Shown piece after piece: positions 1-5,544 of a stretch of 17,189 nucleotides of DNA (position 1 is the first letter of the stretch; each line of letters starts with the position of its first letter). This DNA is from Bacillota bacterium. GTDB lineage: Bacteria > Bacillota > Clostridia > Oscillospirales > Oscillospiraceae. The stretch is from assembly GCA_023393155.1 (NCBI GenBank), contig JAEWML010000026.1, forward strand, positions 1 through 17,189, read 5' to 3'. Under the pieces are notes generated by a model, which saw only the letters and a program-made list of their open reading frames with translations, ran no database searches and was not told the origin of the DNA. The position numbers and the translations under genes were made by a program.

Positions 1-11
1 CCGCAAGTGTG

Positions 12-40
12 CGAAAGAACCGCCGGAGGCGGTTCTTTCG
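12..40. terminator. Perfect 13-bp hairpin, likely bidirectional terminator
   Basis: Bases 12-24 and 28-40 are exact reverse complements around a 3-nt loop. The outer arm reads TTCTTTC on either strand. It lies about 40 nt beyond the gctB stop, so it probably ends the minus-strand gctAB transcript, and perhaps a convergent gene outside the window. No separate T run follows the stem on the minus strand, which keeps confidence moderate. Confidence 0.55.
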
Positions 41-45
41 TGCGT

Positions 46-69
46 GCCGTCAGGACGGCAAAAATTTTT
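46..69 (+). terminator. Small hairpin followed by A5T5
   Basis: Bases 46-50 (GCCGT) pair with 55-59 (ACGGC). AAAAATTTTT follows at 60-69, which gives a plus-strand T tract. It could terminate a plus-strand transcript entering from the left edge, or act as a second element after gctB. The stem is only 5 bp, so this is tentative. Confidence 0.35.
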
Positions 70-79
70 GGGGAAAAGC

Positions 80-877
80 TTATTTCTCCTTGGGGACCTT
101 GATAAAGGCCTGACCGGGATCAATTTCCTCCCGGATAATGCGAATGGTTTCGGGGTCGGGGCCCTCCATCAACTGCGCGCGGCTCACGTCGATTTCAAAT
201 CCCGTGTTCTCCTGTACCATCTCGGGGGTGGAGAAGGGGTAATAGTAGGCGAGGTACATCCGCTTGGTATCCTCGTCAAACTTCATGATGCCAAGGTCCG
301 TCACCACCATCTGGGGGCCCCGGTTGCCGGGAAGGCCCGCACGCTCGCGCCCGCCGGGGCCGTCCATCCAGCCGCAGGAGGTCACATAGTCGATGCGGTC
401 GATAAACCGGCGCTTCTGGTGCTGCATCATGATGACGGTGTTGCAGTAGGTGGCGATGCCGTTGGCCCCGCCGGACCCGGTGAAGCGGGTCTTGGGGTGG
501 TGATAGTCGCCGATGCAGGTGGAGTTCACGTTGCCGAAGGGGTCGATCTGCGCGCCGCCGATAAAGGCGATGAGCCGGTCTTTACCATGAAGCCACTCGT
601 TGGCCTCAAAGCCGATGAAGCGGACGTTGGGCCACTGCACGGCGCAGTGGGCCATAAAGCGGTTGTCGCCCACGCTGCGGGGCACCTCCACGGGGTCGCA
701 GTCCATCAGGCCGCTCTCCACGATGGGGTGGCAGGAGGGGCAGATAATCCGCTTGGCCAGAGATGCGCCGATCAGCGGCAGGCCCGTTCCCACAATGACA
801 ATCTGGTTCGCCTGAATGTTTTTGGCGATGGCGAAGGCCTGCATTTCCTGCTTGGTATAATTTGTATAATCAGGCAT
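80..877 (-). CDS. gctB: Glutaconate CoA-transferase subunit B (GctB)
   Basis: This is the beta subunit of glutaconate CoA-transferase, which moves CoA between acetyl-CoA or glutaconyl-CoA and (R)-2-hydroxyglutarate in the cytoplasm. The 265-residue product matches the A. fermentans subunit as I recall it nearly end to end. Visible blocks include GTGLPLIGAS, VESGLMD, EVPRSVGD, IGGAQIDP, GSGGANGIATY, DGPGGRER and EEIDPGQAFI. The catalytic glutamate, which forms the enzyme-CoA thioester, is Glu54 in VESGLMD, the same number as in A. fermentans when translation starts at the ATG at 877. The alternative GTG at 886 would leave only 1 nt after AAAGGA, whereas the ATG has a 10-nt spacer. The gene starts 2 nt after the gctA stop, so the two are translationally linked. 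Family and role are secure. Confidence 0.96.
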   Translation of the reverse strand: MPDYTNYTKQEMQAFAIAKNIQANQIVIVGTGLPLIGASLAKRIICPSCHPIVESGLMDCDPVEVPRSVGDNRFMAHCAVQWPNVRFIGFEANEWLHGKDRLIAFIGGAQIDPFGNVNSTCIGDYHHPKTRFTGSGGANGIATYCNTVIMMQHQKRRFIDRIDYVTSCGWMDGPGGRERAGLPGNRGPQMVVTDLGIMKFDEDTKRMYLAYYYPFSTPEMVQENTGFEIDVSRAQLMEGPDPETIRIIREEIDPGQAFIKVPKEK

Positions 878-879
878 TT

Positions 880-1992
880 TCAGCACGTCCTTTCCGGAAT
901 TTTTCCGGCATAGCCAAGGCCGGGTACGTTTTTGGTGGAAATCAGGCGGCTTGCGCCCACCTTATCCAGCAGTTCCTCATGGGTCTTCACGCTGTATACC
1001 CACTTGTTCAGGAAGTCCTGGAAGGTTTCGGGAACAGCGGTGCCGTCCTCCGCGCCCTTGGCGGCGGATGCGGCCTTCTGGGCCTTCTCGGCGGCCTTTG
1101 CGTCGCCGGGGTCCTTGTCGGCGGCCTTTTGGGCCTTTTCGGCGGCCTTGGCAAGCTGGCGCTTTGCGTCGTCCGCGTCCTGATATTTCGAGGCCTTGTC
1201 ATACTCCGTCATGGCTATGCCGTCCACGTCGTAATATCCGTAGCACTGGGCGGGCCATGCGCCGTGGGGCGCATGAACCACCGCGTCCACGCACATGCCG
1301 AAAATGCGGGTCAGCGTGGGGTCCTGGCGAATGTACTCGTCGGAAACCAGCTCCTCGCAGGTGACAATGGTCCGTTTAGCGGCCACGGCGATATCCACGT
1401 CGTGGAACTCGTCGCCCTCGATAATGCAGGTCCCGTCGGGCGAGGCCTTCTGCACATGGATGACGGCGCAGTCCAGCTTGGGCACCGGTACGGCGATCAC
1501 CTTTTCGCCGGGGTTGAAGGGATTGTCCACGTAAACGAACTTGTCATTGTCCACGGAGTCCATTTTTTCCCGCTCCTCGCGGCTGATGCCCCAGTGTTCC
1601 GTCAGTCCGGAGCCGTTCATCAGGCGCACGGGCAGAAAGGGCAGCCCCAGAGAGGCGGCGTGGAGCTGAAGCATCAGGACGTCCTGAGAGTAGTCCTCAA
1701 AGGTCAGCTTGCCCTCCTCGATGGCGGCGCGAAAGCGACGAGAGACGTTGGTATAGCCGGAGTTGGCGGTATAGCAGTTGATATACGCCTTCACGCGGCC
1801 CTCGCCGATCATCATATCCCAGTCGCCGCCCGCCGGACCGCCCCAGGCGGTGAAATCCTTCTGCCCCTGGCGCAGGATTTCATACACGGCGGCATAGGGC
1901 TTGCGGTTGGTGGTAAAACCGCCAAAGCAGATGGTGTCTCCGCTCTTCACGTACCGGGCTACGGCTTCGGAGAGCGTGCAAACTTTTCCCAT
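880..1992 (-). CDS. gctA: Glutaconate CoA-transferase subunit A (GctA) with Ala/Lys insertion
   Basis: This is the alpha subunit of glutaconate CoA-transferase and forms the hetero-oligomer with GctB. Family blocks seen are GGFTTNRKPYAAV, AGGDWDMMIG, YINCYTANSGYTNVSRRFR, EDYSQDV, LPFLPV, MNGSGLT, KVIAVPVP, ASPDGT, GMCVDAVV and the C-terminal LISTKNVPGLGY. The start is the ATG at 1992, behind GGAGG with an 8-nt spacer; an in-frame upstream extension to 2067 lacks that support and the family N-terminus. The product is 370 residues against about 320 in A. fermentans. The excess is an Ala/Lys/Glu-rich stretch at about residues 272-323, between the DKASKYQ and FQDFLNKW blocks, containing a 17-residue repeat. 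Both flanks stay in frame and conserved, so the insertion is probably a tolerated surface helix or linker. It diverges from the AraC regulator. Confidence 0.95.
   Translation of the reverse strand: MGKVCTLSEAVARYVKSGDTICFGGFTTNRKPYAAVYEILRQGQKDFTAWGGPAGGDWDMMIGEGRVKAYINCYTANSGYTNVSRRFRAAIEEGKLTFEDYSQDVLMLQLHAASLGLPFLPVRLMNGSGLTEHWGISREEREKMDSVDNDKFVYVDNPFNPGEKVIAVPVPKLDCAVIHVQKASPDGTCIIEGDEFHDVDIAVAAKRTIVTCEELVSDEYIRQDPTLTRIFGMCVDAVVHAPHGAWPAQCYGYYDVDGIAMTEYDKASKYQDADDAKRQLAKAAEKAQKAADKDPGDAKAAEKAQKAASAAKGAEDGTAVPETFQDFLNKWVYSVKTHEELLDKVGASRLISTKNVPGLGYAGKIPERTC
1070..1151 (-). repeat. 51-bp-period repeat inside gctA
   Basis: Bases 1070-1100 and 1121-1151 match at 28 of 31 positions with a 51-bp period, which is exactly 17 codons. 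They encode two copies of AAEKAQKAA separated by DKDPGDAK; a shorter LAKAAEK echo precedes them. The in-frame period suggests the insertion grew by slippage or unequal exchange. Confidence 0.85.
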
Positions 1993-2045
1993 TACGATTG
2001 CCTCCACATCTTGATTGTTTTTCTGTCTGAATAACACAAAAAAGC

Positions 2046-2074
2046 TTGTGTTTTCATAGGAAATCATATATCAT
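2046..2074 (+). promoter_or_regulatory. Candidate promoter of the AraC-family gene
   Basis: TTGTGT (2046-2051), a 17-nt spacer and TATCAT (2069-2074) form a weak sigma-A-like pair on the plus strand. Its -10 overlaps the -10 of the opposing gctA promoter, so the two would compete for polymerase. The match to consensus is modest. Confidence 0.3.
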
Positions 2075-2100
2075 AGTACCATATGTTAAAAGACTGTAAA
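2073..2100 (-). promoter_or_regulatory. gctAB sigma-A-type promoter
   Basis: On the minus strand a TTTACA -35 box (2095-2100) is followed by a 16-nt spacer ending in CATATGG and a TACTAT -10 box (2073-2078). Transcription would begin near 2066, leaving a leader of about 75 nt before the gctA ATG. The promoter has the same spacing and spacer end as the hgdC promoter at 4499-4526. Confidence 0.7.
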
Positions 2101-2114
2101 GGAACATTTGCGCG

Positions 2115-2140
2115 AAAAAATTAGCGGATATTGTTTTGCT
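2115..2140 (-). promoter_or_regulatory. Upstream conserved box of the gctA promoter
   Basis: On the minus strand this reads AGCAAAA, CAATAT, two variable bases, then GCTAATTTTTT, with exactly 14 nt between the box and the -35. The same words at the same distance precede the hgdC promoter (4457-4484). It may be an activator site combined with an AT-rich UP-like element. The neighbouring AraC-family protein is the obvious candidate binder, but that is inference. Confidence 0.6.
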
Positions 2141-2186
2141 GCCTGATTTTGCGCCATTGCAGGCAGAGACGGAAGGAGGTTCCGGC

Positions 2187-3038
2187 ATGCAGGTGCAGCC
2201 GTTTTATTTAAAGATGAGCCGGGATAACTCCTGGTATATGGACCGCCCGCATTTTCATGAGAGCGTTGAATTTTTGATGCCCGTCTCCCGGGGCGGAGAG
2301 ATGTTTGTGGAGAATCAGGTCTATTCTCTGCACCCCGAGGCCCTGTTTATTCTTCCGGACGCCACGCTTCACAAAACTTTGGCCTCCGAGCCCTATGAGC
2401 GGTATGTGCTTCACGTGCCCATTCCCACGATTCATGCCATCTCCACCCCTCGGACCGACCTCTATCGCCGGGTGCAGGAGGCCGAGCGGATGGTGGATAC
2501 GGGAAATCGATACAATGAGCTGCTGACCCTTTTAAAGCGGCTGGACTGGGAGCAGGGACGCAAGAACGCGGGCTTCGGCTCTGATTTGAACCAGATGCTG
2601 CTTCTGTCGGAATTCTTGCTTCAGGCGCTGTCCATGGCGCCGGTCCGCCGGTGGGCGGACGAGCTGTGCCAGATCGAGCGCCCCTCCGACCCCGGAAGCA
2701 GGGAGGGCGCGCTGCAAATCAGCGCGGTGCTGGATTATTTGCAGGAGCATCTGGCGGAGAAGCTGACGCTGGAGCGGGTGGCTTCGGAATTTTTTATCAG
2801 CAAATATTACCTGAGCCACTGCTTTAAGGAGGCCACGGGCTTCAGCGTCATGGAATATGTCATCAATACCCGCATTCTCCGGGCCCGCCGCCTTTTGCAG
2901 GATGGATACCGGGTGCAGACCGCGGGGGAGATGGTGGGCTTTCAGAGCAACGAGCACTTTATCCGCACCTTTACGTCCCTGACCGGGCTGCCGCCCAAGC
3001 AGTATGCCAAGCGATTCAGTCAGGGGGAGCGGAAGTAA
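2187..3038 (+). CDS. AraC-family transcriptional regulator with N-terminal cupin
   Basis: This is a DNA-binding regulator of 283 residues. The N-terminal half resembles a cupin-type sensor domain, with a HFHESVEFLMP segment at about residues 22-32. The C-terminal 100 residues hold the two helix-turn-helix units of the AraC/XylS family: first around LTLERVASEFFISKYYLSHCFKE, then the TAGEMVGFQSNEHFIRTFTSLTG block and the terminal PPKQYAKRF. The start is the ATG at 2187, behind GGAAGGAGG with a 7-nt spacer; an upstream in-frame TTG at 2136 has no ribosome site. The gene is divergent from gctAB and stands before the pathway genes, which suggests that it is the local regulator. The effector is unknown; a carboxylate or amino acid of the pathway is a guess. 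Confidence 0.9.
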   Translation: MQVQPFYLKMSRDNSWYMDRPHFHESVEFLMPVSRGGEMFVENQVYSLHPEALFILPDATLHKTLASEPYERYVLHVPIPTIHAISTPRTDLYRRVQEAERMVDTGNRYNELLTLLKRLDWEQGRKNAGFGSDLNQMLLLSEFLLQALSMAPVRRWADELCQIERPSDPGSREGALQISAVLDYLQEHLAEKLTLERVASEFFISKYYLSHCFKEATGFSVMEYVINTRILRARRLLQDGYRVQTAGEMVGFQSNEHFIRTFTSLTGLPPKQYAKRFSQGERK

Positions 3039-3066
3039 TCTGTCCACAATCACAATATGTATCATG

Positions 3067-3108
3067 AATTCTCTGTATTTCCTATATTTTTAGGAAATAC
3101 AGAGAATT
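3067..3108 (+). terminator. 18-bp perfect AT-rich palindrome after the regulator gene
   Basis: Bases 3067-3084 and 3091-3108 are exact reverse complements with a 6-nt loop, 28 nt after the regulator stop. A short TTTT overlaps the end of the stem. This most likely forms the 3' end of the regulator mRNA. The low GC and weak T tract leave open a protein-binding palindrome instead. Confidence 0.55.
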
Positions 3109-3121
3109 TTGCTCTGCAAAA

Positions 3122-3159
3122 TGACGAAAAGGGATTTGAAAACCCGTCAGAAATGACGG
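3122..3159 (+). repeat. TGACG direct and inverted repeats
   Basis: TGACG occurs at 3122-3126 and 3154-3158, and its complement CGTCA at 3145-3149. The last pair forms a 6-bp stem, CCGTCA and TGACGG, around a GAAA loop (3144-3159). They lie 37 nt upstream of the dehydrogenase promoter, so they are in place for an operator, but chance cannot be excluded. Confidence 0.35.
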
Positions 3160-3195
3160 AAATTATGAAAAATGAAAAATATATTGCAGGAATAC

Positions 3196-3224
3196 TTGCA
3201 AAATTAAAAAGAGTAGGCTATGAT
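3196..3224 (+). promoter_or_regulatory. Sigma-A promoter of the 2-hydroxyacid dehydrogenase
   Basis: TTGCAA (3196-3201), a 17-nt spacer and TATGAT (3219-3224) make a near-consensus promoter in AT-rich DNA. The start would be near 3231, leaving about 80 nt of leader with a strong hairpin. It lacks the CATATGG spacer and upstream box of the gctA and hgdC promoters, so this gene may be controlled separately. Confidence 0.7.
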
Positions 3225-3250
3225 AATACTACGTGATATATAAAATGAGA

Positions 3251-3277
3251 GGAGCGGCGGGGAACACCCGCCGCTCC
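3251..3277 (+). promoter_or_regulatory. GC-rich leader hairpin before the dehydrogenase
   Basis: GGAGCGGCGGG (3251-3261) pairs perfectly with 3267-3277 across a 5-nt loop. A weaker AAAAAT/ATTTTT stem (3281-3294) follows, directly before the GGAGG ribosome site at 3295-3299. It could stabilise the mRNA or tune translation. It does not look like a standard terminator because no T run directly follows the main stem. Confidence 0.5.
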
Positions 3278-3309
3278 CGGAAAAATGGATTTTTGGAGGA
3301 ACGCAAGTC

Positions 3310-4278
3310 ATGAAATACAAGGCTTATTACACCAACAAGCTCAGCGATGTGGCGACCCAAATCTTCAACAACAACGACGTGGAGGTGAAGGTCGCAAGTG
3401 GTCTGGATGAGGAGACTTATCTCCGGGAGCTGAAGGAGTATCAGCCCGATGTGATTATGTGCCGCACCGAGCCGGTGACCGCCGCCATGATCGACGCCTG
3501 CCCCAACCTGAAGGGCATCGGCAAGCAGGGGGCGGGTCTGGACAATATTGACCTTGACTATGCCACTTCCAAAAAGATTCAGGTGGTGTTCGCCCCCTCC
3601 GGCAATGCAAACGCCGTGGCGGAGCATGCCGTGATGCTTCTGATGATGACCGCCCGCCGGTTCAGCTATGTGGATAAGCAGTTCCGCAGCGGCAATTTCT
3701 ATGTGCGCATGGGCCTTGAAAACACCGTGGAGGTGGAGGGGAAGACCCTGGGCCTGCTGGGCTGCGGCAGAATCGCGAAGATTTTTGCAGGCAAATGCAT
3801 CAATGGACTTGGAATGAAGGTGATCGGCTATGATCCCTATGTTACCAAGGAGCAGTTGGGCGGCCTTCCCATTGAGCTGAAGGACAACGCCGACGAAATC
3901 TGGAAGACCGCCGACTTTGTTTCCATTCATCTGCCCCTGATGCCCTCCACGGAGAAAACCGTGGGCATGGAGCAGTTTAAAATGATGAAGCCCCGCGCCA
4001 TTTTCCTGAACGTGGCCCGAGGCGGCCTGATTTACGAGGAAGAAATGGTGGAGGCCCTGAAAACCGGCGTGCTGTTCGGCGCGGGACTGGACGTGTTTGA
4101 GCCGGAGCCGCTCAGCGAGAACAGCCGCCAGATGTTGGATATGGAAAACGTGGTCCTCACGCCTCACACCGCCGCTTCCACCGAGGAATCCGTGATTAAC
4201 TGCTGTACCTCCTGCGCCACCGATCTTGTCAACCTGTGCTATGGGCGGCCTCCAGTCTGCCCCGCCAACAAGATCTGA
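3310..4278 (+). CDS. D-isomer-specific 2-hydroxyacid dehydrogenase, probable 2-hydroxyglutarate dehydrogenase
   Basis: This is a cytoplasmic NAD-dependent dehydrogenase of 322 residues. The nucleotide-binding segment is GLLGCGRIAKIFAG at residues 148-161, with Asp175 after the second strand as the likely NAD-selecting residue. The third glycine of the usual GxGxxG is Ala156. The catalytic set is Arg237 (NVARGG), Glu266 (FEPEP) and His286 (TPHTAAS). The ATG at 3310 follows GGAGG with a 10-nt spacer. By context it would reduce 2-oxoglutarate to (R)-2-hydroxyglutarate, the first committed step before CoA transfer. Its sequence is more like the phosphoglycerate dehydrogenase branch than the A. 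fermentans HgdH I recall, so the substrate is inferred from the neighbourhood. It is a single-gene unit, with its own promoter and a strong terminator. Confidence 0.85.
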   Translation: MKYKAYYTNKLSDVATQIFNNNDVEVKVASGLDEETYLRELKEYQPDVIMCRTEPVTAAMIDACPNLKGIGKQGAGLDNIDLDYATSKKIQVVFAPSGNANAVAEHAVMLLMMTARRFSYVDKQFRSGNFYVRMGLENTVEVEGKTLGLLGCGRIAKIFAGKCINGLGMKVIGYDPYVTKEQLGGLPIELKDNADEIWKTADFVSIHLPLMPSTEKTVGMEQFKMMKPRAIFLNVARGGLIYEEEMVEALKTGVLFGAGLDVFEPEPLSENSRQMLDMENVVLTPHTAASTEESVINCCTSCATDLVNLCYGRPPVCPANKI

Positions 4279-4325
4279 GGCAATTTTGGGGGGGCGCGGC
4301 GCCCGAGCTGCGCCGACCCAATTTT

Positions 4326-4368
4326 CCGGCCGCCCGCTGAAATTGCTTTCGGCTGGCGGCCGGTTTTT
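4326..4368 (+). terminator. Strong rho-independent terminator after the dehydrogenase gene
   Basis: CCGGCCGCC (4326-4334) pairs with 4355-4363. An inner stem (4336-4342 with 4347-4353, one G-T pair) closes on a TTGC loop, so the hairpin is about 16 bp with one mismatch. TTTTT follows at 4364-4368. It separates the dehydrogenase from the hgdC operon. Confidence 0.9.
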
Positions 4369-4390
4369 ACCCGGAGATTGGTTGCGTCCG

Positions 4391-4415
4391 GTCAATTTAT
4401 TTGACAATCTGTCAA
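4391..4415 (+). repeat. TTGACA/TGTCAA inverted repeat in the hgdC upstream region
   Basis: GTCAA (4391), TTGACA (4401-4406) and TGTCAA (4410-4415) recur at about 10-bp steps; the last two form a 6-bp palindrome with a 3-nt centre. This lies about 85 nt upstream of the hgdC -35 box, inside the 376-bp gap between 4279 and 4654. That gap otherwise holds the terminator at 4326-4368, the promoter module and the hgdC leader. It could be an operator; TTGACA alone also resembles a -35 but has no fitting -10. Confidence 0.35.
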
Positions 4416-4456
4416 TTTTTTTGGTTTGAACTGGGCAAAATTGTGAGAGCAGACGA

Positions 4457-4484
4457 AGCAAAAAGCAATATATGCTAATTTTTT
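4457..4484 (+). promoter_or_regulatory. Upstream conserved box of the hgdC promoter
   Basis: AGCAAAAAG, CAATAT, two variable bases and GCTAATTTTTT lie exactly 14 nt before the -35 box. CAATAT and GCTAATTTTTT are identical in sequence and spacing to those upstream of gctA (2115-2133, minus strand). This is the best evidence in the window for a shared regulator site. Confidence 0.6.
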
Positions 4485-4498
4485 AACGCGCGGCAGTA

Positions 4499-4526
4499 TT
4501 TACAATTTGCCCCCATATGGTATTCT
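4499..4526 (+). promoter_or_regulatory. Promoter of the hgdC-hgdAB-gcd operon
   Basis: TTTACA (4499-4504), a 16-nt spacer ending in the palindrome CCATATGG, and TATTCT (4521-4526) form the promoter. The -35, the spacer length and CATATGG are identical to those of the gctA promoter. Transcription would start near 4533, giving a leader of about 120 nt to hgdC. Confidence 0.7.
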
Positions 4527-4654
4527 AAGGCTGTGGAATCATCAAAAAACCACCTGTTTCAAAGGACTTTCGCGGATTCAGGGTGGATGTGTTCCAAAGC
4601 GCGGGGGAAAACACGGGGTTGCGTTCCCCATTGCCCCAAAGGAGGCTGCTTTTT

Positions 4655-5440
4655 ATGAGTGAGATTTATACAATGGGCATCGACGTGGGGTCCACCGCCT
4701 CCAAATGCGTGATCATGAGGGACGGGAAGGACATCGTGGCCAAGTCGCTTGTGAGCGTGGGCGCGGGCACCAGCGGACCCAGCCGCGCCATTGCAGAGGT
4801 GCTGGATGCTGCGGGGATGAAGAAGGAAGACATGGCCTTCATCTTGGCCACCGGCTATGGCCGCAACTCTCTGGACGACGTGGCGGACCACCAGATGAGC
4901 GAGCTGAGCTGCCATGCAAAGGGTGCGTTTTTCCTGTTTCCGCAGGTCCGCACTGTCATCGACATCGGCGGACAGGACGTGAAGGTGCTGGAGATTGAAA
5001 ACGGCGTGATGGTGAATTTTGCCATGAATGATAAGTGCGCCGCCGGCACGGGCCGGTTTCTGGACGTGATGGCCCGGGTGCTGGAGGTAAAGGTGGAGGA
5101 TCTTGCGACCCTTGGCGCACAGTCCACCAAAAACGTGGAAATCAGCTCTACCTGCACCGTGTTCGCCGAGAGCGAGGTGATCAGCCAGCTTGCCAAGGGT
5201 AGCGACAAGAAGGACATCATCAACGGCATCCACAAGTCCGTGGCCTCCCGGGTGGTGGGGCTTGCCAAGCGCATCGGCGTGCGGGACGCGGTGGTGATGA
5301 CCGGCGGCGTCGCGCAGAACGGCGGGATCGTTTCCGCCTTGCAGGAGGTGCTGGGTCACCCCATTCTCACCTCGCCCCTGACGCAGTACAACGGCGCGCT
5401 GGGCGCGGCGCTGTATGCCTGGCAGAAGGCTTCCAAATAA
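4655..5440 (+). CDS. hgdC: (R)-2-hydroxyglutaryl-CoA dehydratase activator (HgdC)
   Basis: This is the ATP-driven one-electron donor (archerase) that activates the dehydratase. It works as a homodimer of the ASKHA fold with one [4Fe-4S] cluster shared between subunits. The 261-residue product starts at the ATG at 4655, behind AAAGGAGG with a 9-nt spacer, and its length equals the A. fermentans protein of about 260. The phosphate-binding motif [10 protein letters not shown] is at residues 8-17 and the second nucleotide motif [10 protein letters not shown] at 101-110. The cluster ligands are Cys128 in [11 protein letters not shown] and Cys167 in [12 protein letters not shown], one residue off the A. 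fermentans numbering. A C-terminal MTGGVAQN block completes the nucleotide site. It is first in the operon and is separated from hgdA by a 104-nt gap with a hairpin. Confidence 0.97.
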   Translation: MSEIYTMGIDVGSTASKCVIMRDGKDIVAKSLVSVGAGTSGPSRAIAEVLDAAGMKKEDMAFILATGYGRNSLDDVADHQMSELSCHAKGAFFLFPQVRTVIDIGGQDVKVLEIENGVMVNFAMNDKCAAGTGRFLDVMARVLEVKVEDLATLGAQSTKNVEISSTCTVFAESEVISQLAKGSDKKDIINGIHKSVASRVVGLAKRIGVRDAVVMTGGVAQNGGIVSALQEVLGHPILTSPLTQYNGALGAALYAWQKASK

Positions 5441-5470
5441 TCGGCAAGTGAACCCGAAAGGGGAACCACG

Positions 5471-5495
5471 CGCCCATCCCGCCCGGGATGCGGCG
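5471..5495 (+). other. Intercistronic stem-loop between hgdC and hgdA
   Basis: CATCCC (5475-5480) pairs with GGGATG (5485-5490), and an outer CGCC/GGCG stem adds four pairs with one bulged C. No T run follows, so it is unlikely to be a terminator. It may mark an mRNA processing or stability boundary between the activator and the dehydratase subunits. Confidence 0.4.
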
Positions 5496-5544
5496 CAATA
5501 TCAGGAAAAGAAACGCAAGCTTATGAGAAACGGAGGATATATTC

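Noticed and set aside
878..886. GTG start for gctB three codons upstream
   Set aside because: AAAGGA would be only 1 nt away; the ATG at 877 has proper spacing and gives catalytic Glu54 as in A. fermentans.
44..2034. Long plus-strand open frames opposite gctB and gctA
   Set aside because: These are mirror frames of conserved genes with low-complexity translations and no ribosome sites.
2136..2186. TTG start for the AraC-family regulator
   Set aside because: There is no ribosome site before it, while GGAAGGAGG stands at ideal distance from the ATG at 2187.
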